This document shows positions 11,748 through 25,315 of a stretch of DNA of 64,000 nt, piece by piece. Source of the stretch: Paralvinella palmiformis. Its lineage: Eukaryota > Annelida > Polychaeta > Terebellida > Alvinellidae. The stretch's first letter is position 1. The number at the start of each line of letters is the position of its first letter. Under the pieces are notes generated by a model, which had not been told where the DNA came from, did not search any database, and saw only the letters and a list, made by a program, of their open reading frames with translations. The translations under genes and the position numbers were made by a program. Where the stretch lies: NCBI GenBank assembly GCA_025642065.1, contig JAODUP010000045.1:482001-546000 (forward strand). Reading direction: 5' to 3'.

Positions 11748-12130
11748 GGCTATTCGTCCAGATACAGACAAATAGCCCTATTGACTATAGGCTATTCGTC
11801 CGGATACGGACAAATAGCCCAAGATCGATTATAAGCTATTCATAAGGATACAGACAAATAGCCTGGCCGTATCCGTATCTCTGTTGTACCGATTGTGTGT
11901 GAATTTGAATTGAACTCTCATGAGGAATTTATCCAGACAACTAGTCTGGGTACCGGCCTGGGCTATTCATCTGTATCCAGACATATAGCCCCAGGCACCA
12001 GCCTAGGCTATTCGTCCAGACACAGAAATTTTATAATGTCTGCCTATACGCTATTTGTCCGGATAAATATGGACAAATAGCCCGAGATCAACTATAGGTT
12101 TAGTTATGGCTATTCGTACAGACAAATAGC
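11748..12130. repeat. Cluster of about 30-bp palindromic repeats
   Basis: The copies follow the pattern GGCTATTCGTCC-N-GGACAAATAGCC, so each copy is itself an inverted repeat. They lie at 11748-11777, 11790-11819, 11834-11863, 11961-11990, a half copy from 12006, 12050-12082 and 12108-12130. The first three are spaced 42-44 bases start to start. Spacers are short and unrelated apart from CTATAG and GATC fragments. Confidence 0.8.
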
Positions 12131-12564
12131 TCAGTTTCAATATTTGTCCCAAACTATTTCACCGTACATATTGTTAGATGTAACTTTGAAGACGCATGCA
12201 CTACCTTCTCACGAACATAACTGTTATACCATAGATTAAGAAATTACGTTTATTTTGCAACTATTTCTTCGGGTATTTGTATAAATTACTATAATATGGC
12301 GAGCTTTTATTCATGCATTCAACTGGCCGGCCAGTATGTCATTTATAATTATGTCACTCACACAATAAGATAAATTTACTTGATACATATGGGAGTAACG
12401 TATTTTATAGATGAATTTTATATTTTCCTTGTATATCTGCAGATATTGGATTCAGTTGTTCTGCTATCTCTTCTGTAAAAAATAATTTTTTTCAAAAAGC
12501 ACAACAGCTGCCAACAAACTGCTAAAATCAGTGAATTCACGTCTGACTGCCAGGTGATCCATCT

Positions 12565-12687
12565 CTGTTGTGTCCATCTCTGATGTAGCACTTGTGCGAA
12601 TTTGAACTGAACTCTTGTGAGAAATTTATCTGGACAAATAGTCTGAATACCGGCCTGGGCTATTCGTCCGTATCCAGACTTATAGCC
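12565..12687. repeat. Second copy of a longer unit containing the palindrome
   Basis: About 120 bases here match 11872-11990: GAATTTGAACTGAACTCT, AGTCTGAATACCGGCCTGGG, then the palindrome at 12658-12687. This shows that the palindrome also travels inside a larger repeated unit. The two copies differ by scattered substitutions. Confidence 0.7.
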
Positions 12688-14384
12688 ACTCCATAATAAT
12701 TATTGCATGACTAGATCTATGAGTATGACCACTGACAACATAGCAGTGTTTGGATAGCTTCAGCAGTATTCTCACTATATTTAGAGCAATGAACGTTTTT
12801 GAATGAATGACTGTTTTGAAAAAATGCTGGAGTTTGAATAATGATGTTAAAGAATTAGTTGGGTTCTTTATACTTCAGGATGAGTATGCTTATTGGTAGA
12901 TGTTCCACAATTTTAAATTAAATGGATAATTATTTTATGATGGGTATATCTTACTAATTTTGTGTTAAATAATAATAACCATTTATGTATTAAATCAAAT
13001 TTTTCAATGACAATCAATGGATTTTATAGTTAGTTCCAAACATCTAAAAACTAATTTAATATATGAACATTTGCCATTTTATTTTCATTATTAAATTTTT
13101 TCATTATATCTCATAATTTGAAGGCTAATCATATGAAAAGGTTGATGTAGAAAAACATTATCTTTCATTTTAGAACAAAATACTAGCATTTTCATACTTT
13201 GTGTTTGTATAATGAGAACTGCTGATGGTATTTGACAAACCAGGACACTTAGTCATGATGTGTTACTTGTAATGTATATATGGTTGCTCATACAACTTGT
13301 CCACATATTTATTATAACTTGGACTTTTATTGGTCAATTTCCAATGCAGTCGGTAATTATGTTTGTATAAGAAAGTTATCTGTTATTTGTTTTTCATATT
13401 TGTAAGCTTGTAAATTATTAAGATATTCTGATTTGTTTTTCTCCATTTATGTGGCATAAATCTGTGATGTTTTTTCTTCTTCTTTTGGCACGTTCCTTAA
13501 CTTAAATGCACACACACATACAAAAAAAAATATTTGCAGAGATGCATTATTACGAGAGCACATCTTGATATTTAATAATTTAAGATTAGTTATCGTAAAA
13601 TAGAATTTGGAATTTAAATTTTATAATATAGATTTTTAAACTTTTTTATTATAAATTTTAAGGGGAATGTTATTAAATATTCTGATTTGTTTTTTCAGTT
13701 TTTTGCATAAAACTGAGTTTTTTTCCCTTTTGGGAAAAGTTTCTTAACGTTTAAAAGAAAACCAAAACAAAATATTTGCAGAGATGCATTAGTAAGATGG
13801 AGTAGCATAATGGTTAATTTATTACAAAGATTGATGCCCATTTTCACAGCCTTATGGTCTAATGGATAACTTTTTATTATTATGTTATTATTATATCAGT
13901 AATAACATCATACAAATTCATGCCAATGTAACAACTACTTTTCATCTATATCCAAGTTAAATATTAAAAATTTGTGGATCGATGCAATCATTTATGAGTA
14001 AAACCCAGTTTAACTCTGGTTAAACTCATAAAACCTGGGCTTAACCTACCAGACTGGGGTAAACCATGGTTAAACTTCAACCCTGATCATCATGCAATTT
14101 TTGATTAAGTAATGCATGTACTAATAATATATTATGTCACTGGCATTCACTTACTGATCAAATATATCAACTACCAGTAATCAAGCCTTATAACAAGTTA
14201 TATTGTATTTGTAACAAGATTATTATTATAAAGCACCATTTTTATTTTGTCCACACACACATATATATATATATATCACTGCAATTAATTAAATTCACGT
14301 CGATTTCTTACGTTTCATGATCTATAAATGGATCATGAAACAGGTACTTCTTTCTCGTGTGGTCTCTTTCACTAAGTGGCTGTT
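12688..14384. repeat. AT-rich intergenic with a 240-bp direct duplication
   Basis: The segments 13417-13549 and 13670-13791 are diverged direct copies. Both start with a TTATTAA/GATATTCTGATTTG block and end with the identical AATATTTGCAGAGATGCATTA. Near 14004-14080 the motif GTTTAAC...GGTTAAAC recurs in both orientations. A (CA)n(TA)n tract lies at about 14253-14276. No gene was seen. Confidence 0.6.
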
Positions 14385-14465
14385 TTATAACCCTACCACC
14401 ACCACTCACAGGGAAGGAAGAAGTGTGGAAAGATGGAGCCAAAATACCCCAAGGGTGTTCACTTC
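14385..14465 (+). repeat. Dispersed repeat shared with 24.0 kb
   Basis: The segment from CCACCACTCACAGGG to ATACCCCAAGGGT is matched at 24005-24085 by CCACCACTCACGGGG and ATACCCTGAGGGT, with GTGTGGAAAGATGGA between them. It resembles a SINE head or body, but I see no clear B box. Confidence 0.5.
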
Positions 14466-15013
14466 CAGAGTATATTATGATCTGAGGGGATCTTAAGCAT
14501 CCCCCTTTTTAAAATTATATTCAGTGGAGATGACAGCACCATTTAACATGGTCAACCATACACATAAACTCACTAGTGGTTTCATAACTCTCATTTAATG
14601 CTACACTATATTATAGACACCCAGTGTAGTATATATATATATATATATATATATATGGGGATGTTACCATCACATGCATGGTAAGAAACATGCTATACAG
14701 TATTGATTTATCATGAGATAAAGTAATGAGGTGCTGTTTTTTCTACTTCATATGAATAATTGCCAGGGTTTTTACAAACCTTCCCTTCCACCATAAAAAA
14801 ATCAAAATGTGTTGTATATATTTACTGCTGATATTTACAACCATTTAGTTCAAAGTAAAAGTCATAACTATTTTCTACTATAAACACTGGCAATTTTATA
14901 AGCTTTTAACTGCGATGTGGCTCTCCGACAGTAAAACCAGAATATTTAATGTATTTTTATCCAAGTTTAAATTACTTTTCTTTCGCTCCTCAGGTCAGGC
15001 TTTTCAAACAAGA

Positions 15014-15052
<39 letters not shown>

Positions 15053-15371
15053 CAAGAGGTCAGAGTCGGGGAAAATTGTATATTAATGCTATATTAGTGA
15101 AGCAATAAACGTCCAGCATAATAATGTAACACTAAATTCATTCAGTAAAAGGTTGGATTTACCCTCACCATTTAAACATTGATCATAAATGAATGGAGTA
15201 GCTTATATTGCATATAGTACCTTGAATTTTCTTATTATGTTAAATGTAAAACTCTATACCAGGGCCAGTAAAAAATCACACAAAAATGTACTACCTATTA
15301 AAACCATATTAATTTTACTAATCAGAACAAAACTGCTGGAATCGGACCGACAACAGCAGATCGTAAATTTG
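14466..15371. other. Intergenic, microsatellites only
   Basis: (TA)n runs lie at about 14629-14656 and 15017-15050. Nothing that looks coding was found; open frames here arise from the TA repeats. Confidence 0.4.
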
Positions 15372-15549
15372 GGTGTGATTGATGTTTTGCAGCACTTTTG
15401 TGCACATTGTGGGCCTAATGAAGCAAGCGACCTCCAACAGTAATGAAGCAAAGTCAAAGATGAAAATCAACTATGCCCACGCCGAGATCCAAACTTGGGT
15501 GGTATAGTGATCTGTGGTCCAAAGTGCCACCAATTAGACCATGGAGGCA
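15372..15549 (-). repeat. tRNA-headed SINE (family 2), near full length
   Basis: On the minus strand the head is GCCTCCATGGTCTAATTGGTGGC, the B-box is decayed (AGTTTGGATCTC), and the body ends with the shared tail GGCCCACAATGTGCACAAAAGTG. The same tail is in the copies at 22.9, 55.0 and 55.6 kb. Confidence 0.7.
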
Positions 15550-16438
15550 ATAAAGACAATAATTATGTGTTTGTGGTTTTATTGATCCAGACTCTAACAA
15601 TATAAGTATATAATAATCAACAGTTCATACTTCATCCAGTAATAAATTATTGGTCACGTCCACAATCTGGTTAAGAATTTTCTTCTTGTGACTGTTGTTT
15701 AAATATAAAACAAAGCACAAAATAGCAGACAGCAATAATTCATACACAGAGGATCAAGGAAGAAATCCAAATTACCAAAAACTGCATATATAATTCCTTC
15801 AGCAAAGTATGAAAACGGTTAATGTGATATATGGAATCCATATTTACGTCATAATATTAACATAAAATGGAAATAAACACAGTGATCAAACAAATAAACA
15901 GGAAAGAGACAGAAATCCATCATATAAACAAGACCATGTGCTTTTATTTACTTTAAACAAAGACAACTGTCCAATCAGGAGAGATTATTTGAGTCACGTG
16001 ACCATCATAATGCCAATGGCTGTTTACCAGCTCACCAAATTCTTCAAGCATAGTTCTTATATTCAATAAATATTTACAAACATGATAACAATTTAAACAT
16101 GATAACAATTTTTTACATGGTGCCTTACATATGTTTTTCCCCAATTGGGAATTTATTAAAAAGTGCCCGTGAATATAACTGGCCCAGTATACACCAACAG
16201 TATCCAACTGTTACGTTTATGTAGCAGGCCGGTATATCCATAATGTTACCAGTCAGGTACACTTTTATATCAATCCAATAACATCCTGATACTGTACCAT
16301 TAAAGTCGTTGTCGTCATTTCAGACTGGCCAAATAATATCCATTTTCTCTACTGATACAATCATTAACACAGCCTTTATTTCATAATATGTAATGAGCAA
16401 GTTTGTGTGTACATAATTATGTTAGTTTGTACATGAGT

Positions 16439-16472
<34 letters not shown>

Positions 16473-16949
16473 TAACAGTAAATATAGTATATATTATTAA
16501 ATTAATTTCGTCTTGTTTAAAAATAAGTTGTATCACAATATATTGTACATGTCACAAAAAATTCTAGTATGTCTTAATAGGTCATATTATATATCATTAT
16601 TAATTTATTTTAGTGTTTATATACCCTGCAATGTATTAAAATATCTATTAATTATAAACAGATCCCAAATGACACTTCGCTGTACCGCTCTAGCCCAACA
16701 TCTATTTGTGTTAGATGGAATTAGGAAGGTATAGTATTCCCGACGGCACCTGTAAAATAAATACACATAATAGTAGTTCTTACACTTTTATTTTTATTAA
16801 TAGTGCTCATTAGTGTATTTTCTTCTTCCTAATGAATCAAAACTTGAGTATTGCATACTGATGTCTAATGAGAGCGCTGGCAGAGTGACTATACAAACTT
16901 ATGTCGTGCATGGTGCATGGCTATATACAGGGTGCTGTTAGCTGGCTCA
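15550..16949. other. Intergenic, no gene seen
   Basis: A (TA)n tract lies at about 16447-16472. The sequence is otherwise AT-rich and featureless to me. Confidence 0.4.
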
Positions 16950-18335
16950 TCTTAGGAGGCAGGTGTCGAGTCGGATCTTAAATGACTCCAGAAATTGAGC
17001 TGCAGCAACATCTGGTGAGGCTGTTCCAGACTGGCAGTATCTAGGAAGAAGGAGTATTGCATTGTTATTGTTCTGTATTATGTCACGAGGAACTTTATAT
17101 TGTTTCCCTTAATTGATGATATCACAGATGTCGGGTAAAACAACACTAGGATACACACAACAGACCATGGATTACCCGGTACAGCATCCTCAACATGGCC
17201 GTGGCACGACGCTCTGCTAGTGACTCCCATCTAAGTTGCGCCATCATCTCTGTGACACTGCTTTTCTCTGGAATTCTTGGTAGATACATATAGCAGAACG
17301 ACGCAGTCAATGTCTTTCTGTGTATAAGGGTACCAAACAGTGCTGGCCTATTCCATAATGAATCTTACTAGTGTGGAGTAGCATTGGGCCCTATAGTGTG
17401 TCTTTAGCATGCTCGCATATTTCTTTGGAGGAAATCGCGTCGGCCATCTGCTTTACCGGCTGTGCTTTGGGTGTGCTTCTCTCTGCTAAGCTTGCAGTGC
17501 AGCTCCACCCCAAGGCATTTGGCGGTGTCGGTGATTTTCAGGGTATGATCATAGAGTAATCTTCCTGAATGACAATGCGTTTGTTGGTGACTCGCAAAAC
17601 CTGGCACATTTCGTGGTTAGATTCCTTGAGCCATTGTTTCTCCAAGTGTTAAAGTCGTCTTGCAGAAGGGCCAAGTCAGCGGAGCTCTCTAACATTCAAT
17701 ATGGTCATTATGTTGTGACATTCGAGGTAATTCATGACTGAGCTGGTGGTAATATATTCTATCAGCTTACAACTTATACAGGTAAGAGATACAGGTCTAT
17801 AATTACTAGTATCTTGATTGCTCCTGTCACCTTTCTTGATGATTGCTGAAACAAAAGCTTCTTTCCAATCACCTAACAGGATGCTTTGTTAAAGCGAGGC
17901 TTGAAATATAAAGGATAAGGCTGATGCCAACTCTGCTGCCGTTTCCTTCATAAATGGTGCCGAGTTTTTGCCCTGTCCTGGTGCCTTATAATGGTTTATG
18001 TTTCTCGAGAGTTTGACCACTCCACTCACTTGCACTGTTATGTCTGTCATAGCAGGGTGGGCGCTCTGTCCTAGATCTGACATGTTCTTTCTACTCTCCT
18101 TTGTGAATACTGAGGTGAACTGTTTGTTCAGTATGTCTGCCTTGTTTAGTAACTGGATCACAGTTTACTAGGCCGTCTTCCCCTTCTTAGTGGAACAACA
18201 CCGTTGTTGTCACACCTCGCTTTTGACAAAGCTCCGGAAGGACTTCGGACGTTGGTTAAGTTCCTGGATTAAAATGTCTCTGACATAGCTCCTATATGCA
18301 TTTCTGCATGATGTACGTTGGGTTTTCATGGTTCC
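16950..18335 (-). mobile_element. Degraded LINE (non-LTR retrotransposon) reverse transcriptase
   Basis: Reading the minus strand from 18335 down, decayed frames show the order usual for CR1/Jockey-type reverse transcriptases. First comes a linker with RSYVRDI and FRSFVKS. Then KADILNKQFTSVFTKE and NINHYKAPGQGKNSAPF (18161-17889). Then KCLGVELHC and FLQRNMRAC (17607-17404), and a C-terminal remnant with YSFFLDT near 17060. Stops and frame changes are frequent, and the palm-domain catalytic motif was not found intact. The clade call is inference. Confidence 0.7.
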
Positions 18336-18449
18336 ATTTTCACGGGATCGATAAACAAGAATTATGGATAATATAACATATTCTTAGCTATGTCTCACAG
18401 CTGATTTATCTGGCAGTGTTTAGAGTGCATTCCTACAAGTGGTGAAGTC

Positions 18450-18555
18450 AACCAATCAGAAGTGTGTATTTTTAGCGTGGCCGCCAACTGCGAAAAGGCA
18501 CTGCAACGCGCTAAGCCATATAAATGCAACCTGCGTCTATATATAAAACCCCAGA
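18450..18555 (+). promoter_or_regulatory. CCAAT and TATA box pair, possibly a transposon promoter
   Basis: A CCAATCAG at about 18457 and a TATATATAAAA at about 18538 stand roughly 80 bases apart in a locally GC-richer patch. They lie upstream of the Harbinger-like remnant, in the same orientation. The pairing may be chance. Confidence 0.3.
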
Positions 18556-18739
18556 AAATTGGTTAAAATGATACATTGAGTTGTGCTCTTTGGAATGTTG
18601 AAAAGCTACTAAAGGTTAGAAGACTTGGATTTGAAACAATTCAAGTTATCAATATTCTTGGAGAGAAGGTTGTGGATTTCAAGACCATAAATAGGAACGG
18701 TATTATTTCACAGCAGATATAATTCTTCAAAGGTGAATG

Positions 18740-19152
18740 GTTATGAGTTCAGCTGTACTAAAAAAGTACGCATCTAAGCAGCGAAAACTTCGTTCACAAT
18801 TTTTTTATCTCACTGCGCGCCAAATACGTCGAATACGGCACACGGAATGCGTACATGGGAAGCCTTTTTAGTCTTTCTTTAATACTGATAATATTTTACC
18901 TAGGAATATGGCGAGTCGATGTTGCAGCTTGCCCTCTTGCAAATGGAGTAACAAAATCAAATGGCCATCGCTGTGACATATAAATTAGTTCTGTTCGTGA
19001 AGCGCAAATCTGGAATAGATTCAAACAGGGAGCATATCATAATCTAGTCGATGAGTTACAATTACACGTGGATGGAGAGAAGTTTAAAGAGTATTTCAGG
19101 CTAACCAGATAACAGATTGTTCACGTGATGTCCAATGTGGAGGAAGATATGT
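18740..19152 (+). mobile_element. PIF/Harbinger-like transposase remnant
   Basis: In the plus direction the segment about 18999-19152 reads IWNRFKQGAYHNLVDEL, then FKEYFRLTR, an in-frame stop, then IVHVMSNVEEDM. The order GAYHNLV-EL ... F-EYFR--R is typical of the N-terminal part of HARBI1-like transposases. An ATG near 18744 opens a basic frame (KKYASKQRKLRSQF) that ends before the conserved part, so several disruptions separate them. The DDE core is absent. Confidence 0.6.
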
Positions 19153-19964
19153 CGAATAATTGTATTATCAGTTAGTAGATAGGTCATTTGTCTAAGATAG
19201 TGTAGCATATGAATGACTTCTGACCCGCTTTCCTTGGGAAGTCCCTGCCTGTGATGTAAAATTCAGGATTCTATCATTCGATTTTATGTTCGAATTCGCA
19301 CGGATCGCTACACGAAGCAATCCATTTAGACGAACGAGATCCGACTTTACGTACGTTCGTAAGCCGAATTTGTATGTAAGTCGAATCACAGTCTCTAAAT
19401 GTACGAACCGTCGGCCCCTGACCCTTAGGTCATTGTGCAATAAGTAGCTAACACATTGATATATTTGTAAGAAAAACCGCTCCTAACATTAAAGTACACC
19501 ATCACTGGCATCGGCCGTACCCTTAGGGAGACATAATGAGGGGGTAAAGGATACGCCAAAAAATCCTAAAAGGCGGTTAATCCAAAATCGCGTATGGTGG
19601 GAACTGAGAGAGTCTGCCTCATTGATCTATAAGAAAACAATGCTCTTCCTCCTCGGCTAGGCGACGATTGACGACGTATTATTCCGCGCAAACCGCGCCA
19701 CAATATAGTTCGTGGGTCCGTAACTACGAACCGTTGTCGGTAACTCGAAACAACAACTTTTAAGTTCTTATGGGGGTTCGTTCGTAACGGCGAATTGTAG
19801 TAAGTCGGAGCCGCCATAACCCGAGGACCTCATGTATATGGAACCTTAGCTAATAAATACTAGATCAGTAGTATTGACCCGGTTTTAACATCGTGGGTGG
19901 CTGACCACGTTAAATGGCGCTGCCGTCTCCACTGAATTATTTAAAATAAAGGGGGATGTTAAAA
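19153..19964. repeat. Uncharacterised CG-containing repeat
   Basis: The stretch about 19280-19810 is richer in CpG than its flanks and repeats the word pair CGTAAG/CGAAT in both orientations, for example TTCGTAAGCCGAATTTG and TTCGTAACGGCGAATTG. Open frames here carry no recognisable domain. Confidence 0.35.
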
Positions 19965-20070
19965 AAAACCCTGAGGACGTAAACCACTCTGGCAGTGACC
20001 ACCCTCAGGGTACACCGGTGGTAGTGATATGTGGTCCAACACGCTACCGTTAAACCACTGAGGCGCCCCC
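19965..20070 (-). repeat. SINE head (family 2), truncated
   Basis: The minus strand begins GGGGGCGCCTCAGTGG, with A-box region TTTAACGGTAGCGTG and CACTACCACCGGTGTACCC where the B-box of the family should start. The body and tail are missing. Confidence 0.6.
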
Positions 20071-20299
20071 TGTGGTATGGATAAACTATAGGTTGTAACG
20101 GTCTATTAGCTGGCATACCTGAACATAACATCAAAGGCGTTAGGCGAATTCAAAATGGTACAGCTAACAGTGACACATTTTCGAAAATAAGATCATCTCG
20201 GCCCAATTTTTCAGATTCCATTAATTACCTGTTAGACAGCATATCCCTTTCGAGATTTTACTAATAACTAATACATCTAGTAAAGGTGTAAAGAACTTA

Positions 20300-20560
20300 G
20301 ATAGATGTGTAAACTATGGCGTCCATTAGAAAGTCGTCCCTTAAACACAGATCACCCAGTTAGATACTTCTACAGGTATCTGGATATCTCTCGGGAGACT
20401 CATCCAGGAGCCGGACTCGAGTCATGTGTTGAACCAGCAACCCCCACCTTATGGAATAGAGTACCAGCGGAGATTAGAAACGGGTCAATCGTCTGTTGAA
20501 AAGTTTAAAACTGTACTAAAACGTCGCCGGTTTAAGTTTATTTTCATCGATCAATAATAT
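20300..20560 (+). mobile_element. LINE C-terminal fragment
   Basis: The plus strand reads TPTLWNRVPAEIRNGS and, one frame over, EKFKTVLKRRRFKF. The WN-LP-EIR ... FK--LK pattern is the usual C-terminus of many LINE ORF2 proteins. A one-base shift separates the two pieces. Confidence 0.55.
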
Positions 20561-20692
20561 TGATCGTTAAATATTTTTTTACTGAATATTTATTGGGGTA
20601 TCACCGAAGAGCGTCTTTGAATACCTCCTGCTGGAATGAAGGCTGCTTTTTAAAAATCTACGTAATTATTATTGTTACATGTGCTATATTTA

Positions 20693-22329
<1,637 letters not shown>

Positions 22330-22440
22330 TCACCGCCTCTTTGACCTCATTGGTAGAGCTTGACACTATTTACCTATAGCTACGGTCATTCTATGCGGGA
22401 GGTCGTAGGTTCGTGTCACGTTAAAAACTGCCATTTCATC
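22330..22440 (+). repeat. tRNA-like SINE head
   Basis: The plus strand reads CGCCTCTTTGACC, A-box TCATTGGTAGAGC, then GCGGGAGGTCGTAGG and a B-box-like GGTTCGTGTC. It resembles the head of the family-2 SINEs and of the copy at 37.2 kb. No tRNA cloverleaf could be completed. Confidence 0.5.
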
Positions 22441-22748
22441 CATTATTATTATTGTTGTTGTTCTTTTATAATGCCAATTAATCCAATTTGACCAGTTAAT
22501 ATATTTATTATTAAATGTATTGACTGTCATAACTTCCATCAACTGGTTTGCATGTAAGAGTAAATAAAGAGCTTCGATGTTTTGTGAGCTCTAATTGTTT
22601 AGAACTTAACCTCCCGGATCTTGGAGGAGATTTTTTTCTGGTTGATTCTCGATCGAGCCTCAAAAGGTGCTTCGATCTTACAGAACAATCGAGAGACTAA
22701 TTTCTTAATTCGCAGCATCGTTAAGTAGCTGGCCATATTAGAGAGCGT

Positions 22749-22750
<2 letters not shown>

Positions 22751-22805
<55 letters not shown>
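22751..22805. repeat. (TA)n microsatellite
   Basis: About 27 uninterrupted TA units lie between the SINE head and the next SINE. Confidence 0.9.
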
Positions 22806-22808
<3 letters not shown>

Positions 22809-22836
22809 TGTTTCTTTCAGATATTCCACCTCAACA

Positions 22837-23025
22837 GGGGCGTTATCATGGCTTAAATGATAGTGCGTTTGATGACAGACTTCTTGCATCTGGGCTCAAA
22901 ACCCGGTCGTGTTACGTCTGATAGGTGTAACATCTGTCACTTCGCCTCATCGATGACACGTGGAGATTATTGGGCCCATTTGTCATATATTGTGCACAGA
23001 AGTGGCCATTAAACGGCTACATCTA
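22837..23025 (+). repeat. tRNA-headed SINE (family 2), near full length
   Basis: The head GGCGTTATCATGGCTTAAATG and B-box-like GGGCTCAAAACCC are followed by CACTTCGCCTCATCG and the conserved tail GGGCCCATTTGTCATA ... TGTGCACAGAAGTGGCC. It lies on the opposite strand from the 15.4 and 55.6 kb copies. Confidence 0.65.
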
Positions 23026-23609
23026 TATTTACAATGGCTCGGCGTCGGATCATACACTTAGAATAGAAATATTGATTTTAGTGTAGTATCGAGCTATACT
23101 GGAATTTCTAATATTGCAATTAGTACGTGTATTTATGGGCCTGATAAAGAAATCAACAATATAATACCGACTAAGCCAATATGTATATGCGTAAAACATT
23201 TCCGGTGTCAGGGACGTATTATCCCGTGGCTGGCCACCTAGGCATTTAGGTATTTCGATCCCCCCCCTCTGGTACTTTAATCTTTAATCTCGACTCTGGT
23301 ACATAGACACTATAGGCTGTAATACAAAGCTCTATATCCATTTTGCGGGTCTCATCTCAAAACAATTGACCGACTACTAGTCCGTGCCAGGTCCCTAGGT
23401 TTAACCCCTATTACGAACATTTCGTCATCGAACAAATCTTTGATGTCAATATTTAACATCATGACGTCCACGTGTTTATGGCAGTCGACTGGCTAGTTGT
23501 TTAACAAATCCTGATAGGTAGAACATCGGATAAGTATAAAGATGACAGTCAGTCGATTATAAGTGATCTTTCGAACAGTACAACTGGAAACCGTTTAAAG
23601 TGTCTTACG

Positions 23610-23646
<37 letters not shown>

Positions 23647-23984
23647 CACAGTGTGCATATTACATATTCTACTATAACCGCACCCCTCAATATTTGTCCT
23701 GGATGGTGGCCATATCCTGTCGTTATAATAGCTATCTCGTACGGACAGAATGAAGGATAATTAAAATATCTACATACTAAAATAATCTAATTGAGTTCAT
23801 GTGATATTGGAAATGCGCAAGTTTTATAAGGAAAATAAAGAGCTATTTAAAAAAATAAATGTTTTAAACTGAATAATGGAGGGATATTTATGTTAGATAT
23901 TGGTAATATCACTCAAGCTGTTAATTAGCCTTATTATGTATTGGGTTGTTATTCGGGAGAATTCCCAGACTGTCCCTTATTCGG
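23026..23984. other. Intergenic, no gene seen
   Basis: A (TA)n tract lies at about 23611-23643, with a C-run near 23262. No gene was seen. Confidence 0.4.
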
Positions 23985-24090
23985 CACAGCCTCTATGTTG
24001 GAGTGGTTGAGAAACCTTCTCCCCCACCACTCACGGGGGAATAGTACGGAAAGATGGATACGAAATACCCTGAGGGTCCAGCGATTTCGT
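23985..24090 (+). repeat. Second copy of the 14.4-kb repeat
   Basis: GCCTCTATGTTGGAGTGG precedes the shared CCACCACTCACGGGG ... CGGAAAGATGG ... ATACCCTGAGGGT. The leading part looks like a SINE head, so this may be a third SINE family. A run of ten or more G follows at about 24168-24178. Confidence 0.5.
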
Positions 24091-24694
24091 TCTGTGACGG
24101 TTAAAGCAGTTGATCGAAGGTATAAATTAACTTTATTTTGGAGAACAAAGAGTATCAGTAAACGTTGGGGGGGGGGGGCGGTGTTGTTATTCATATAGCT
24201 CACGGAAATAAGAAATAAGAAACCCAGAATTAAAGAATGGACGTATAGAATGATTACTAAATCGTCTTAATATAGTTTGGAAACTTACAATGAAATAGGC
24301 ATTTTAGAGCTGCCTGCCTCAGCATTAGATAAACACAGAGTCATACGTACATTTTAGAAATGGCAGACGATGCTTGCCCCTGTGGATATGTTTTAATCAA
24401 GTCGACGATATTTGGTTATCTGATTAATTTATATGTTTATGTAAGCTATTCTTAGTTCACGTCATTTGGTAAACGCGTTATCATTTAATATCAGATTTAA
24501 CTCTACTCAGTTTCTATAATCAGTTTCTGAACTATCAACAGTTACATATAGGTGAAAATCTGTTTAATGATTTAATCGTTGCTTATTTCGGGATTGGACT
24601 GGGAAAAAATTGTGTAGAAATCTAAAGTTAGTCATGGAATTGGGTTAAGTGGGCTAGTCTCGTCTCCGGTCACACCTGGGGTATACGGCCGGGG

Positions 24695-24815
24695 AGGGGG
24701 GGGTGGTCTCTCTCTGGAAACACCCCACAAACACAGATATGAGTCAGGTTCGAAACCACAACCTGGAGGTTTGCGGCGTAATGCTCTAACTACTGCACCA
24801 TCGCAGCGCCCAACT
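24695..24815 (-). repeat. tRNA-headed SINE (family 1), well preserved
   Basis: The minus strand begins GGGCGCTGCGATGG, with A-box TGCAGTAGTTAGAGCATTA and B-box GGTTTCGAACCTG. The body GCAAACCTCCAGGT and TGTGTTTGTGGGGTGTTTCC matches the copy in the zinc-finger intron. This is the cleanest family-1 head in the window. Confidence 0.7.
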
Positions 24816-25103
24816 AGTCAGTGAACACAAATCATAACTTCCATTTGAAAATAATAAACACATATAAGCCTATCCAGCACAAGAGAGTAACACTTTATTA
24901 GATAGTTAGAAGCCAGAACGTGAAGACGCACAACTACACAATCATTAATGGTGCAATCTACAGTATCATTATGTGATGTCGACGTGACAATCGGTTCGTC
25001 ACGGATGCAAGTTGCTCGTCTCATTTCGTGTTCACTTACCTACCTTCAGGTGTGTCTCACTTTAAGAAGACTTCGTGTGGGCGTTCGTTCATCGACGGCT
25101 GGA

Positions 25104-25315
25104 ATGGCTGAAAGTGCCCAGCCTGCCATAAAGAACATGGCTATCGTGAAAAACAAGAACAATGTTACCGAAATGACTCTGGCCAAGCAAATAGAAGAGT
25201 ACAAAAGAGAACAATCTATGGTTCTCCTATCTATTGACCAGGACCGACTGGACATGAAAGACTTCTTGCGTCAGATAAGGATATGCGAATCGGACGATTT
25301 ACCGGAAGCCAGACA
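25104..25315 (+). CDS. Exon 1 of the unrecognised gene
   Basis: The exon encodes 70 residues plus two bases, with a helix-prone charged segment (AKQIEEYKREQSMVLLSIDQ). Its donor GTAAGTATAG is nearly perfect. The frame is also open upstream to 24948, but the ATG at 25104 has the best start context. Confidence 0.6.

Noticed and set aside
11748..12130. Regularly spaced palindromic repeats as a CRISPR array
   Set aside because: Spacers are only 12-14 bases, units diverge, no cas genes exist and the DNA is animal. A repeat cluster is the better reading.
24695..24815. tRNA gene on the minus strand
   Set aside because: A and B boxes are present, but the stems do not form a cloverleaf and the sequence continues into a body shared with other copies, so it is a SINE head. 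The same reasoning applies at 22.3, 37.2 and 55.6 kb.
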